A DNA stretch of 64,000 nucleotides from Thereva unica. Its lineage: Eukaryota; Arthropoda; Insecta; Diptera; Therevidae. Positions within the stretch are counted from its first letter, which is position 1; each line of letters begins with the position of its first letter. Below the pieces are notes generated by a model. It searched no databases. It was not told the origin of the DNA and worked only from the letters and a program-made list of their open reading frames with translations. Made by a program: the position numbers and the translations under genes. Shown one piece after another: positions 46,170 through 56,902 of this stretch. Where the stretch lies: assembly GCA_949987705.1 (NCBI GenBank), contig OX465283.1, positions 2,398,207 through 2,462,206 on the forward strand, in the 5' to 3' direction.

Positions 46170-46271
46170 TCTCTATTTCTACTCAAAGTGAACTCAACTC
46201 TACGTCATATACGGTGGTCGAAATTTCAACTCAACCCTGACTCACCTTTCAACCTAGTTATAAACAGGGTA

Positions 46272-47064
46272 CACGATGATACACATCTATTTTGGCCATG
46301 GGGGCAAATCCAAAGTTACTTGATTTTGATTTGGGCCGTTAGTTCATTATTTTCTTGGTCCTAGATAGATTTTAGAGTTCGTCACATACGATAGACTAAC
46401 TTTAAAGAGTCTTTAAGACACAATTTCCAAGATTTAATAAATTTCAAAATTCTCAGAGTACGTCGCTGATTGGTACCAAAACCTGGCAAAAAGCACAGCG
46501 TAAAAACTTACCCCATTTCCGTCAAATTCAACGCAGATTTATAGCGTCACATTAAATACCTCGTTAACTCCGCTTCCAGCTGCAACATTTAAAACCCAAA
46601 TTGCTCTAGTCGAGCAATTTTATGGTCGTTTTACGAAACGTTGACATTTTCTTTTCGTGAAATTTACGAACGACACAAAACCAAAATAAAATAAAAATCG
46701 TACAACCTTTGTGTGCATATTTAATTGATGAAAATCACGATTATTTTTTTAATTAAATCTTTTAATTAGAAACGACCTGAGAAAATGTCTTGTGTGTGAT
46801 AAATTTCATCAATTTCCTGTCGTCCAAGGATTTTTCTCGCAAACGCGCATGTGTAACCGAATTTCCCAATGCGCGCGCAGATTTTTCGGGGCTTTGCGTT
46901 ATCCGAAATTGCATAACTGGAAAAACAAGACCGGCGCCATAATTTAAGTCTTAATTGAAATCTTTCTTTGTAATTGATTATGTGGTCTTTGGCTAATAAT
47001 AGTATTCAAATGGTGTTCATGGTCTGTGTTTTTTTTATTTATTTGTTTTATGTTCTACTTACAG
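46272..47064. other. Repeat-poor stretch upstream of the signal-peptide exon
   Basis: No transposon is recognised from about 46275 to 47020. The last 35 bases are a pyrimidine-rich tract ending in TTCTACTTACAG, a good splice acceptor. The stretch is probably the end of an intron in the 5' untranslated region of the gene that follows. Confidence 0.5.
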
Positions 47065-47197
47065 CTTCAGCTGAAACACAACGAAGGAGCAACGCTTGTC
47101 AGACGCCGCCATGGACAACTATCGGATTTTCGGAATTCTCTTTGTCTGGATTGCGTCCAGTAGCTGCATACTAAGCCAGAGTGATGTTTCCGACCAG
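47065..47197 (+). CDS. First coding exon of a secreted or membrane protein (signal peptide)
   Basis: The exon starts after the acceptor AG at 47063-47064 and ends at the donor CAG|GTGAGT (GT at 47198). It has 46 bases of 5' untranslated sequence, then ATG at 47111 in the context GCCGCCATGG and 29 codons. The reading is MDNYRIFGILFVWIASSSC, then ILSQSDVSDQ. A short N-terminal region is followed by a hydrophobic core IFGILFVWIA and small residues, as in cleavable signal peptides. The exon ends after a complete codon (phase 0). The mature protein is encoded downstream, not identifiably within this window, so the next intron would exceed 16 kb. I do not recognise the gene. The exon is inferred from splice signals and peptide character, not from homology. 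Confidence 0.6.
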
Positions 47198-48640
47198 GTG
47201 AGTGCCGTGGAAGATTAATTTTTTTTATTCTTTATCTTATTAATGACGGTTATTAAGTTAAGAATCAGCGGTTCTATGTGTCGGTTTTAGCCAACGCAAG
47301 ACCAGTTTTTGCACCTCTTGATTTCGGACTCCCTATTTCGGAGTCCGTTGTTCTATCAATCAATTTTCGCGTGGGGATAATTATAATACGATGGGAAAAT
47401 TGCTTGGATTTATTTAAGTCTGTTTTTTGCAGTTTCCTCAACAAAATAAACCTCGACCTATCCACAATTATTTACGTTCGGAATATTCAATTTTCGGGAG
47501 TGTGAGTCCAGTTTTTTTTCGGAGTCGATCTCTCTGTTATTGTTATACCGAAAAGCAGCTGAAAAAGCATGAAACTATAACAACAAACCAACAATAAATA
47601 AGCCACTAAAGACGAAAAAACTGACCTTAGCCTTCTTCATGCTCGACAACTTTCTTGTCTTCTCCGAACGCAATAAAGATTCTACTATTGTCATCCAGCC
47701 GCTGTCATTATGGATTCTATTCAAATTGACAATACTTCGCCGTCAAAAATATGCGCGCGCAGCTAATTCTCTTTCGTCTGTAACATAACCCAACAAAAAT
47801 ACCAGTTCAGCATTCAGCATTCAGCAGTGGCATCGCAATTCCGAAATGCTCGCATATTTATTCTGGAATAGTGTTTTAAATATTATGGTATGTTTTTTTT
47901 ATGGTACTTTAAATGAGAATGGTCTACTATAACAGGAATCCAATCCATTAAATCAGCATTATTTCACCTTCTGGATCGCGGCTCTTCTTCTTCGTGCATT
48001 ATTTATTCGCGAAGTTTTCATCTTACCTGTTTTCGTTATTGTCGTTTTTTCCTTCAAGCCAAATAGCCCAGCCGCGGCGTTCTGCAGGGTCTAGTTTTTA
48101 TTAGTTTATTGTTATTATCGCATTATAATCGCGCTTTAATAACCAATCTATGCAAATCGGCCATGTTTGATGGAAGTGAGGACTTTGAATTAATCTGCCC
48201 TCTCCAAGTCTCCCAACACTCATTCTATGCTCGTGTGTTGCAATCCAGTTTGACATCTGAAGTGTGAGAAAACATAGTTTTTTTTGTTGTATATTTGGAG
48301 ATTTATTTTTTATCTTTATTTTGGAAAAAGAAAAGAAAAAATAATTTATTTATAATGAAACGTGTTGTAAAGCTTTTGTTGAGGAGTCGATGTCAACCAA
48401 GGTGGCATTTGCATTTTTTTTCTTGATGAAGTTTCCTCAGTGATTTTTTCACAGTTACACAAATGGATGGTTGTAGATTAATTGCTTGTGTTTTCTAACA
48501 TATTTCATGATATTTTATGTATTGGGCAACATAGGCTGCTGGAAAGAATGTTTGTTTGATAATGTTTCGGGAGCGGTCTTATACATAGGTCTGGTGAATT
48601 TCAATCTGACAAGGATTATTTTTCAAGCTGATACCTGCTG
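47198..48640. other. Intron sequence after the signal-peptide exon
   Basis: Begins with the GTGAGT donor. No exon, transposon or RNA is recognised up to about 48640. Short frames at 47274-47505 overlap on both strands and are not called. Confidence 0.45.
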
Positions 48641-48654
48641 AATTTTAAATACTC

Positions 48655-50445
48655 CAGGATCCACTGATGCCCTGACACACCTTAGAGGAGGAGGTGTTCT
48701 TATAGCAGTCGAAGACCTTATAAACAGTGTTGTTGATTACCACGAATCGATCACAATTTTTCGAAAATGTTTTCATTCGTGTCAAATCTAGCAAGAAAAA
48801 CATAGCTACGGGCGCTTTTTACATACCCCCTTATTCTGACGAATCAAAGTAAGATGATTTTACAAATATTCTTAATAGAGTTCTCCAATCACTCGACTGC
48901 CACAAGGAAAATGGCGAAATGCTCATACTAGGGGAGGGGATTTCAAATTCCCTAAACATATCTTTTACTCTCAACAACGACAACAATTTATGTACTCCCC
49001 ATTAATATCACTCTATTGATATGAAGCTTATTGATAACTTTTACGCCAATGTATGTTCTGTAGCAAGTAATAGAGAAACCAAACCCTGGTGGTAATTGGT
49101 TAGCTCTGGTTTTCACTAATCTATATGACGAGGTGAAAGTTTTACCTGCCAGCGAAGAAAAGATACGCAAGCACAATAAGAAGTCAAACTGACGTTAACG
49201 AGGATGTTATGTTATGCGATGTCTGCACTGCATACAATGTCGGAGAAAATCTTAAAGGACCCTAAAAATTCCTTGACTTCGTTAATATAAAGCGAAAGAT
49301 TTCGGCAACAATGACGAATAGGAGAGCATCCTCCTCGTGCCCCCAAAATATATGTAACATGTTTGCATTGAAATTTAATGAAGTCTTTGCTACTAAATCC
49401 AACACAACTCACACTGACCTCTCTCGTACTGAAACGTAAACTCTCATTAATAAATTTATCTCTGTCAGGTGACGAAATAAGGGCAGGTTTAAACAATCTT
49501 GACATTAATAAAGGTCACGACCCCGACAATCTGCCTCCCAGCTTCTTGCAGCGCTGTTCAAATCAAATTGCATTTCTGCTTTATCTAATTTTGAACCAAT
49601 CACTATCATTAGGAAGCTTTCCTAAGTTCTGGAAGAAATCCTACCTAACACTAATCCATAACGTAGTTGTGGATAATTAGGGGCATTACCAACCTATCCA
49701 AGATTCTAAACTCTTCGAAAATTTCGTATATGATAAGATTCTACTTCTTATAGATCCTAACATTAACGAACAACAACACGGTTTTAGAAAAAAGCGTTCG
49801 ACCACTTCAGGAGAATGTCCATCAAATTGAAGCTGTCTACACGGTCTTCAGTAAGGCCTTTGATCGCTTGGACCACCTACTAAGTTATTCAAATTTGAAA
49901 TTACCGGACCTGCCTTGGAATGGATAAAATCATATCTACGCTGTAGAACTAAGGTCGTCAGATTTCAAGGATTTTTATCCAAAGAAATCGAAGTAACTTC
50001 CGGTGTCCCCCAGGGAAGTCATCTTGCTCCGCTGTTGTTCAACATCTTCATCTTCGATCTTTCTCACAACTTAAAAAATATACCACATCTCTTTTATGCA
50101 AACGACCCGAGAAGATATATAGCGTTATAAACTTAATTCATTGCTTACTGGTGCAACACTAATAAGTTGCAACTTAACACTAGCAAATGCCATGCAATAA
50201 CCTTCTCCCGGAAAAAAGGAGTGCAGCTGCAGCAATGTCATCTCGACAACAAGATATTAAACCATGTTGATCAAATCGTAGACCTAGGTGTTGTCCTAGT
50301 CAATAAGTTAAACTTTAACATAAACTGCGATAACATTACTGCCAGAACTAATAAACTCCTTGGTTCTATAAAAAGAAGGGCTAACATCTGGGTCACTAAA
50401 ACAGTTTTCTGCTCATTGGTCCGCCCAATCCTGAAATAAGCATGC
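48655..50445 (+). pseudogene. Jockey-like LINE ORF2, nearly full domain set, degraded
   Basis: LRGGGVLIAVEDLINSVVDY near 48680 is an endonuclease block. After a decayed stretch, LSGDEIRAGLNNLDINKGHD (49470 onward) starts the RT. PPSFLQRCSNQIAFLLYLIL, WKKSYLTLIHN, NEQQHGFRKKRSTTSG, VTSGVPQGSHLAPLLFNIFI and LFYANDPRRY follow; the catalytic block is Y-A-N-D (50095-50106) instead of YADD. LNTSKCHAITFSRKKGVQLQ, ILNHVDQIVDLGVVLVNKLN and TARTNKLLGSIKRRANIW lead to a stop at about 50440. At least four frameshifts or stops. The loss of a catalytic Asp predicts no RT activity. Confidence 0.85.
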
Positions 50446-51285
50446 CCTGTCTGAGATCCCAGATTTCACGCCAGTAGCAACAGGATTGATTAACTAGCAG
50501 ATTGTAAATCGCTACTCTCTGGCTTGTCGGCTTGTTGGCTAGTAAACTAGCCATGTGTCATCATGGTTGCTAGTGAGCTAGCTGTAAGTCTTTCATTATT
50601 TGTTTTCTTTGTATACAAGTGGAAAGTTTTGTGTCATCGTCACTATCGCACTAGCTGAGTCGCCGGCTTCAAAACCCGCTGGCTAGTAGCTTGTAAAGCC
50701 GCTCATTGTCATGGAGCCTTAAGGAAAGCTTTCGTCGCACTGCATATTCTGTCGAGCCCATTAATAGATGTTGCATGGTCTTCAATGATCATAGTGAATG
50801 CCTTAAAACTATAATGCAAGGTCCAACTATAATGTAAGAAACGCACGTTATCGGAAATTAATGTGTTCGGCCATATTGGACGTAGGTCGCTCATGTTTTG
50901 TGTCGTTAAGTTTCGTTAAACGTAAAAAAGTGAAAAGAACCGCGGTCAATGTACGTTTTGTGGTTGGGTTGTTCTTCATTTTGCTTCGGCCTCATTGATG
51001 AACAATAACATCTTTTTTTTTCTGAAAAATTTGTAGAAGTTTTGCCATATTGCCTTTCCATTATGAAAGGTCTGAACAAAACAGCATGACAGTTTGGCGT
51101 AGCTCACGCCTGATCTATCATAAAATACATGCTGATAAAACCCAAAATTCTTTGTTTGACCTCATTCTACTCCACTGTGCTCACATTTCACCGCACCATA
51201 AGAGTGTTTTCTCGGATTCCTCTGAGAGGACTCCAATTGGCAGATCCGACGTTGCACTAGCCACGAGCTCTTGATCTAATCAAGC
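50446..51285. other. Unassigned; GGCTAGTA / CTAGCC repeats
   Basis: GGCTAGTAAACTAGCC at about 50538 is an imperfect palindrome, and related CTAGC words recur to about 50690, perhaps ends of a small element. The part next to the BEL/Pao remnant (50950-51285) may be its decayed 3' portion. Confidence 0.35.
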
Positions 51286-51289
51286 ACGG

Positions 51290-51960
51290 TGGTAAAAAGT
51301 GTCACTCAACTCCCTCTTTGCTTAAGGCTTCACGAATCGGTGATGACTGTTGACCGATAGCCTCTTCAAGGTATGTCTGCAAAATAGTATTAGCGCCTAG
51401 AAAGTTGGTGGCGTTGTCGATATAGATGTAAGAATGCGTCCTTTGCGGACTACAAATCGTCAGAAAGCTGCTATGAAAGCCTCAGAAGTAAGCTGAGTCA
51501 CCGGTGATCTTCAATGATCAACATCGTAAGTAGAGCATCATTCGGAACTATTAGGGCATGTCGAGTTCTAAAATAGACGTTGGGGCATAGCGGAGTCGTC
51601 CACCAACCCGCACAGAGTTTATGTGCATCTAAAACCGAGTGGAGACTTAGTAGTTTGCTCCTGCGCGACAGTGATTTTTCCTTTTTCAAAGCTTGTATGT
51701 TGCCGGAGTGGCTTGAATGTTGTTCATGACGAATCCAGAACTCCCTCTTAGTGTTAACTTCAGCTGGTAGAAGAACTGTAATGCCAGGTCTTGTTTTAGT
51801 TCTGCCGTCAAGTAATTAATTCGTTTATATTCGATGCCCATTTACGAAGAAAATTTGGTAAACTCCAAAGAGGACATGAGCTCCGACCAAGTAGATGATC
51901 GTACTTGTAGTCCTCGGCTAATTTTTGTAATACTTTTTATGCCAGGAAGGGGCTGACGCA
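51290..51960 (-). pseudogene. BEL/Pao LTR-retrotransposon integrase remnant
   Basis: Minus-strand order from about 51780: EFWIRHEQHSSHSGNIQALK, KKEKSLSRRSKLLSLHSVLD, then in shifted frames a GGRLRYAPT-like block and HALIVPNDALLTMLIIEDH. This is the region before and at the zinc-binding start of BEL/Pao integrases. FIAAFLTICSPQRTHSYIYI and DNATNFLGANTILQTYLEE follow; DNATNF holds the second catalytic Asp. ALSKEGVE-HFLPPCLIRSR ends the recognisable part near 51290. No LTRs or gag/RT were recognised. A dead fragment with stops. Confidence 0.75.
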
Positions 51961-53775
51961 GTGGCATACGTCACTGCATGAAGCATCTAATCTGGGATCT
52001 AAGATGAGGTATGGTTACGCTTGACAATACGTTGGTAGTTGGTGTTGTGCTGATGCAGCACTATTTGGCGGTACATTTTCTCTGCATCTCCTACATACAC
52101 CACTGCATAGAGTCAACTACTTTGTATCAACGCTGAGAAAGCATGCAAATGAGTAATTAAACAAACATCTCCCAACCACAAGGTCGCAAAGTCACATTCC
52201 TCTACTGCATAATTCTCCCATTATCGCCAGTGCGCCGCGATCTGCACAATCAAACTAAAAATTCACAATTAATCACAGCGCAGCACACGTGAGCACCTTT
52301 TAATAAAATCCACTTTGTTGCGCAGAGAAAGTCTGTCGAACTGAAAATTAACAAAAGCGTCCACCTTTCATGTGGCGATCCTCACACAATAAGTTCTAGC
52401 ACCGAAAAAAATGGAGACATCAAGGCCCTAATAAAGTGCTAATAGCCCACTAATGACGCTAGATTCCGGCACCTCGACATCATCGAAATGTGGCCGTTAA
52501 CCGCTAATTGATTGCGAAACGGCTTAATAGAGGAGCGCTCCGACGCTTAAGTGATTTCGCGGCTGTTTTCACCTTAGCCGAGCAGAAAATGGCGCCTACA
52601 CCCAGCGTCCAAACAATAACAGAAGCGATTTTCGTTTGACCCGAGATGATCGCAGACAGTTCAACATTTCGGATTTGGTTGACCTCCGCCGCAAAATGCC
52701 CACCGAGACTCCACGGTCCGACGTTTTAACGAGCGATCGAGCAAGGGTAATTAGTGTGCTGTTAAACGATCGACGCTGCACTCACCTGGCACATGGCACC
52801 TGGGGATGTATCATTTGTCAGAGGTGCTGTGCTTCTTTTTTTGGTTGAGGAAGATCTTCTATCGCCTCTAGATCAACCTCGACCATGGATGGCTCCAGCT
52901 GAATTCAATGCCGTTCTGCTGATCGCCGATCTTCGATCGTGTGTAGTAGCGCAATGCTTGTACTGAGGGCGCCTTAAATTATGATCAGTTTTCGGAGATC
53001 GCTTCCTGATCCGGCTGACACCGTCGGTCGGTGCAGCCCAAAGCCGTGTTTACCTTTACCTGAGCGATCTAGCGGTGGAATGTGCGCCCTGCAGCACAAA
53101 GCTATCAATCACAAACGGGCACACCGGATGGATGAATGTCAGGCTGCAGTTGGAGAGAATCAATTACGTCAGGAGCCGGTAATTGCCGAGAGCCGATGAT
53201 GGGCAAATTGCCTACGGTTATGCGGATTGTCAGATTGCGGTTGCTACGCTTAAACAAGTTTAATTGCGGGAATCAATCCGCGTGAATCGATCACGATCGT
53301 TTTTTCCTCCAATGCGGTTTCGTAATGTTTGGAGAAGGCGAAGATGCTTCAAAGGAAGAAACCTGAGAAATTGTTTGGATTTAAATTAATCTGCGCCGTT
53401 TTTTAGCGTCGTGGCTTGCTGCAGATCGGACAATTATTTGCTACAATTCAAGGCTGGAATACTTATTTTTGGGAGAATTGATTGTTAGAATGGGCGTTCA
53501 AGAATCCAAAGAAAAACTTGAAACAAAAATTAATTTGTAAGTTTTTTTTAAGAAGAACCACCTCTGATCATAGTGGTACAAGTGATCATGCTTTTTATAT
53601 GGCAGTACTAATTGGACCATTTGTACAGTCACTTCGCCTTTTTGGGTTTGTGATATCTTACAATGTCTAGTAGCAGGCTTAGCTCAAAAAATAGAATAAG
53701 ATTTAGACTGTGAGTGTGTGATAGCCGCGTTCAACTTAATTTGTAATTTTACCCAAGCCTGAGTGTACAAACTCC
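51961..53775. other. Repeat-poor block, no gene recognised
   Basis: About 52140-53480 has no visible transposon similarity. Antisense frames at 52596-52848 overlap and are not called. Texture resembles other candidate non-coding conserved blocks. Confidence 0.35.
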
Positions 53776-53779
53776 CTCA

Positions 53780-54345
53780 TGATAAGGGCGATCTGAAAAA
53801 CGCCACCTAGATCATCGGTCGGTGATCAGGAGGTTATTGAAAGAGAGGGCAATGCATCAGACAAGAATAGTGACTGTTCAAGATCGTGGAAAGGTCGAGT
53901 AGATTGTTCGGTGACGGTTGTTGTTGCCCATACACAGTTGGTGTAATGTCTAACATATAAAGAGATGGGTCAACCATTACGTCCCCAAAGTCCATTTAAA
54001 CGGATGAAAAGGTTTAATTGGGGATAAGGCAATACTTATCTTGTTGCATTGAATTCAACACAAGTTTTCCGGCCATAATCGAAGTTCGATACCGCTTTTG
54101 ACCGAATCAGATTTGTGCGATTGCAAAGACAAGGTCTGAATCGTGCTTAAGTTGTATTACCGAAAGTACTGGATTTGACTGAGAGGTGGGTCGTTATATA
54201 GATAGATCAAGTGATGGAACTAACTCCTGGGAAACACCGGTGGAGATATGGTCTGTGGTTAGATTCTACGCTATACAATATCGCCTTGGCTAAAGGGTCA
54301 GAAAGATAACTCGCAATACAGTTTTTTAGATCTAAGACGATCAAT
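53780..54345 (-). pseudogene. Highly decayed Jockey-like LINE fragment
   Basis: On the minus strand, with many shifts, residues such as LYNDPPLS, IELRLWPEN followed by IQCNKISIALSP, and MDFGDVMVDPSLYMLDIT line up with the block of Jockey-like RT after YADD (compare GWGRKNRVEFNPTKTKYCLI and LNILGVTL of the copy at 15.6 kb). Too decayed for a firm family call. Confidence 0.45.
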
Positions 54346-54464
54346 AGCTTGGAGTTTGGCAACGGTTTGACAACGTCGCCAATTTGGAAGCGTAGTCACG
54401 ACCAACGGCTCCGTGTATGGAGTTTGGATACACTGGCGCGCTGGCGACGCTGTCAGTAAAGAGG
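54346..54464. other. Unassigned
   Basis: Short spacer; nothing recognised. Confidence 0.3.
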
Positions 54465-54665
54465 TTTACATATCATCCTGTATTTTTGTAACCCTGTGAG
54501 ATATTTTCATGAATAAGGTAGCAATCTACACAGAATCCCACTCCCACTTATCTAAAACCCAAAGTCAAGGTTCCAACCTGGTTACTTTCAGAGTTAACGC
54601 CAAAGTCAAAATTTTGGTTTTGTTTCACTAAAATGTTAACTTCAACAACCTTTTTCCCAAAAACT
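54465..54665 (+). repeat. Dispersed repeat A, copy 2
   Basis: Matches 3025-3225: AGGTTTACATAT, CTGTA, CCCACTTATCTAAAAC, AAAGTCAAGGTTCCAACC, CAAAGTCAAAATTT and TTAACTTCAACAACCTTTTT in order. It ends exactly where the 3' end of an RTE-like LINE begins. Confidence 0.65.
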
Positions 54666-54667
54666 CA

Positions 54668-56225
54668 CGCCTTCTTCTTTCTTTACGCTCCTTTAATCCC
54701 TCATGGGACATAGGGCGGAAACAGTTGCCTTCCAGCGGACTCTGTTTTGCGCGACAGCTCTTAGCTCCGACCAGGATCTCCCAGTTGTTGTGGCTTCTGC
54801 TAGTAGGGTTCTCCTCCACGTTGTTCTAAGTCTTCCGACTCGACGGGATCCTTGCGAATTCCAGTCAAGGGCCTGTTTGGCTAGATTTTCGGATACGACA
54901 TAGGCATCTGTTGATGAAGACTTGTAGGCGCCCTGAGATGAATTGGGTGACTTTCCATGTTTCGCAACCGTACAAAAGTACTGCCTTAACGTTGGAGTTG
55001 AACAGCCGCAATTTGGTGTTAGTTGAGATCTGAGTTGATCTCCATATGCGGAACAGGCATGCATATGTGCTTCTTGCTTTATTTATTCTGGAACTGACAT
55101 CGTCTTCTGCACCGCCATTTTCGGTAATAATACTACCGAGGTAGCAGAATTTATCTACCAGTTCCACGTCACGGTAATTCAGCGCAGTCCGTTCAATGGT
55201 GTTTGCATTTATCCGCATTTCTTTAGTTTTAGTTGGATTTAGCCTTAAGCCTGCTGGACTACTTTCTGTTGCCAAATTGCTTAACATGTTTTTGAGGTCC
55301 AGGTGTCTGTGGGCCAGCAAACAGATATCATCCGCGCAGTCGAGATCCTTAATGCGGTCTAACAAACCCCATTGTATGCCGCCTGTTCTACTATCTAGAG
55401 CGCCGACAAGGATGTCATTTATTACTATAAGAAATAGTAAAGGCGAGAGTAGGCATCCTTGTCGTACTCCTGAGCTCACCTCGAAGCTGTCGGATAATTT
55501 TCCATTATGGAGAACTCTGCATTTGGAATTGTTATATAGGGGTTTTATCAATTCTATTATTTTTTCAGGCAGTCCACGTCGCCGTAGTGCCTGCCATATA
55601 AAGCTCCTGTTGACAGAGTCGAACGCATTCTCATAGTCTACGAAAGCAAGGTAAAGGGCGGATCGGAATTCAGTAGACTGCTCCACTATTATTCTCAAGG
55701 TGTTAATATGATTTATACCTGAGCGGCCTTCCTGAATCCGGCCTACTCCTTCTAAGCGTTCGGTCTACCGCCTCTCTTATCTTAGATAGACAAAATTTTG
55801 CCCACAGTAGATAATATACAGATGCCTCTCCAGTTGTCACATAAGTTAGGTCCGTCCAATCCTCCGGAAAGGTACAGGTGTTCCAACAAGGATTGGCTGA
55901 AGCGCATCTGCTATGAGGCTTGAGTCGGCTTTCAACAATTCTGGCGGGATGCCATCTTTCCCAGCTGCTTTACCATTGGCCATCGTATGAATTGCGGTTA
56001 CTTTTTCCGTCTTGGATGGGGCCCGAGTGGCGATTCTTATTGGCTGTGAATTGCTGTTTTCCTGAGGTTCCTGTGCAAGTGAACCATTCAGGGCGGCGAA
56101 GAAATAATCTCTCCATCTTTGGAGTTTCTCCTCGTCGCTGAACAGCAGCCTTCCATCCGCACTCTTAACGGCATGTTCTTTCCCGAGAGCTGTTTAGTGA
56201 TTTGGTGCAGCACCTTACTGTTGCC
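54668..56225 (-). pseudogene. RTE-like LINE ORF2, best-preserved retrotransposon in the window
   Basis: From 56225 down: SADGRLLFSDEEKLQRWRDY, ALNGSLAQEPQENSNSQPIR and TMANGKAAGKDGIPPELLKA start the RT. LCDNWRGICILSTVGKIL follows after a small deletion. A 277-codon frame at 54865-55698 has YLAFVDYENAFDSVNRSFIW (first catalytic Asp), SSGVRQGCLLSPLLFLIVIN, DLDCADDICLLAHRH (CADD motif), RLNPTKTKEMRIN, VDKFCYLGSIITENGGAEDD and KAVLLYGCETWK. After one shift, ALDWNSQGSRRVGRLRTTWR and VAQNRVRWKATVSALCP end the protein at about 54695. It finishes with a GAA-rich tail against repeat A. Few lesions: one frameshift near 54900-55060, and decay at 55700-55860. Confidence 0.9.
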
Positions 56226-56466
56226 TGTGAACAAAATTATCAATACGATATAATTCCATGCAAACAAATTGAGAATGGCGCAACATGCCCCCGGACATCC
56301 GATGCAGTGGGACACCGGCGATGTCAGTACCTTTCAGGCGTCACGGAAGCCACTGAGACGATAAGCATCGGCTGTGTGGTTCGATCTTTATCCGTATCCG
56401 ACTCATTTTCCTTGGCGATTTAGCCGTCTTTTATTTTAACCACCTGCGTGCTGCACGGCCTTGTAC
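56226..56466. other. Unassigned, between the RTE-like LINE and the SINE
   Basis: No motif is recognised. Confidence 0.35.
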
Positions 56467-56902
56467 GTTTTTTTTTTTTTTTGTGACACACTAGAGACTT
56501 AGGGAAGGCCCCTTTGTACTGTAAACAGCAGCTCTAGTCGGAAGATAGAGAGAGAAGTGAAGGAAAAACTGTCACAACCTAGCTGCGGTATTTTTTTATT
56601 TTCACCTACTCCCAACCATTTGCGACTCTGACATCGGGGTATCGAGAACAACTCGCTGGAGTGTTATGCCTCCTGAAACGAGTTGAATCTCATCAACCAA
56701 CCGATGACATGCGCTTGGTGGATCGGGGTACCACTAGTGAAGGCTATGACAGGAGGAATCAGGAATGAAAAGAGGGAAGAAGAAAGAAGGAAAGTTATGT
56801 AGGTGGGAAATTGGGAAAGGCTAGGACCGTGGCACCGCCGGGAATCGAACCCGGGACCTCTGGGATAGTAGTCAGGCGCCTTACCCCTAGACTACCGAGG
56901 CC
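56467..56902 (-). mobile_element. tRNA-derived SINE, copy 2, with poly(A) tail and central core
   Basis: The head (56831-56902) reads on the minus strand GGCCTCGGTAGTCTAGGGGT and on. The ends pair except one site; the B box GGTTCGATTCC is perfect (56841-56851 on the plus strand) and the T stem pairs fully. The anticodon stem does not pair, so it is not a working tRNA. The body holds GTTTCAGGAGGCATAACACTCC (core shared with repeat B), then CTTCACTTCTCTCTCTATCT and GACTAGAGCTGCTGTTTACA, shared with the SINE at 22378. It ends in a run of 16 or more A. Target duplication not resolved. Confidence 0.82.

Larger units (their letters stand above)
45664..46271. mobile_element. TA-flanked TIR element containing two nested MITEs
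   Basis: The element proper is 45666-46269 (604 bp). Left end CCCCGTTTTATGACTAGGTC and inverted right end CCCTGTTTATAACTAGGTTG match at most positions, with TA on both outer sides (45664-45665, 46270-46271). A TA duplication is the hallmark of Tc1/mariner-type insertions. An internal inverted copy, CAGTCATAAACGGGT at 45702, echoes the left end. Two palindromic MITEs at 45953-46047 and 46077-46169 account for about 190 bp of its length. No transposase frame. Confidence 0.7.

Noticed and set aside
45110..46271. A single Tc1 element comprising the transposase remnant and the TA-flanked TIR element
   Set aside because: The transposase remnant lies outside the TIR-bounded unit, so they are not one element as they stand; kept as separate features.
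50538..50553. Transcription terminator hairpin at GGCTAGTAAACTAGCC
   Set aside because: Prokaryotic terminators do not apply here. The palindrome is short and surrounded by further CTAGC words, more like low-complexity or element ends.
56831..56902. Functional tRNA gene on the minus strand
   Set aside because: Acceptor and T stems pair well and both promoter boxes are present, but the anticodon stem does not pair. The sequence is joined to a SINE body and poly(A) tail.
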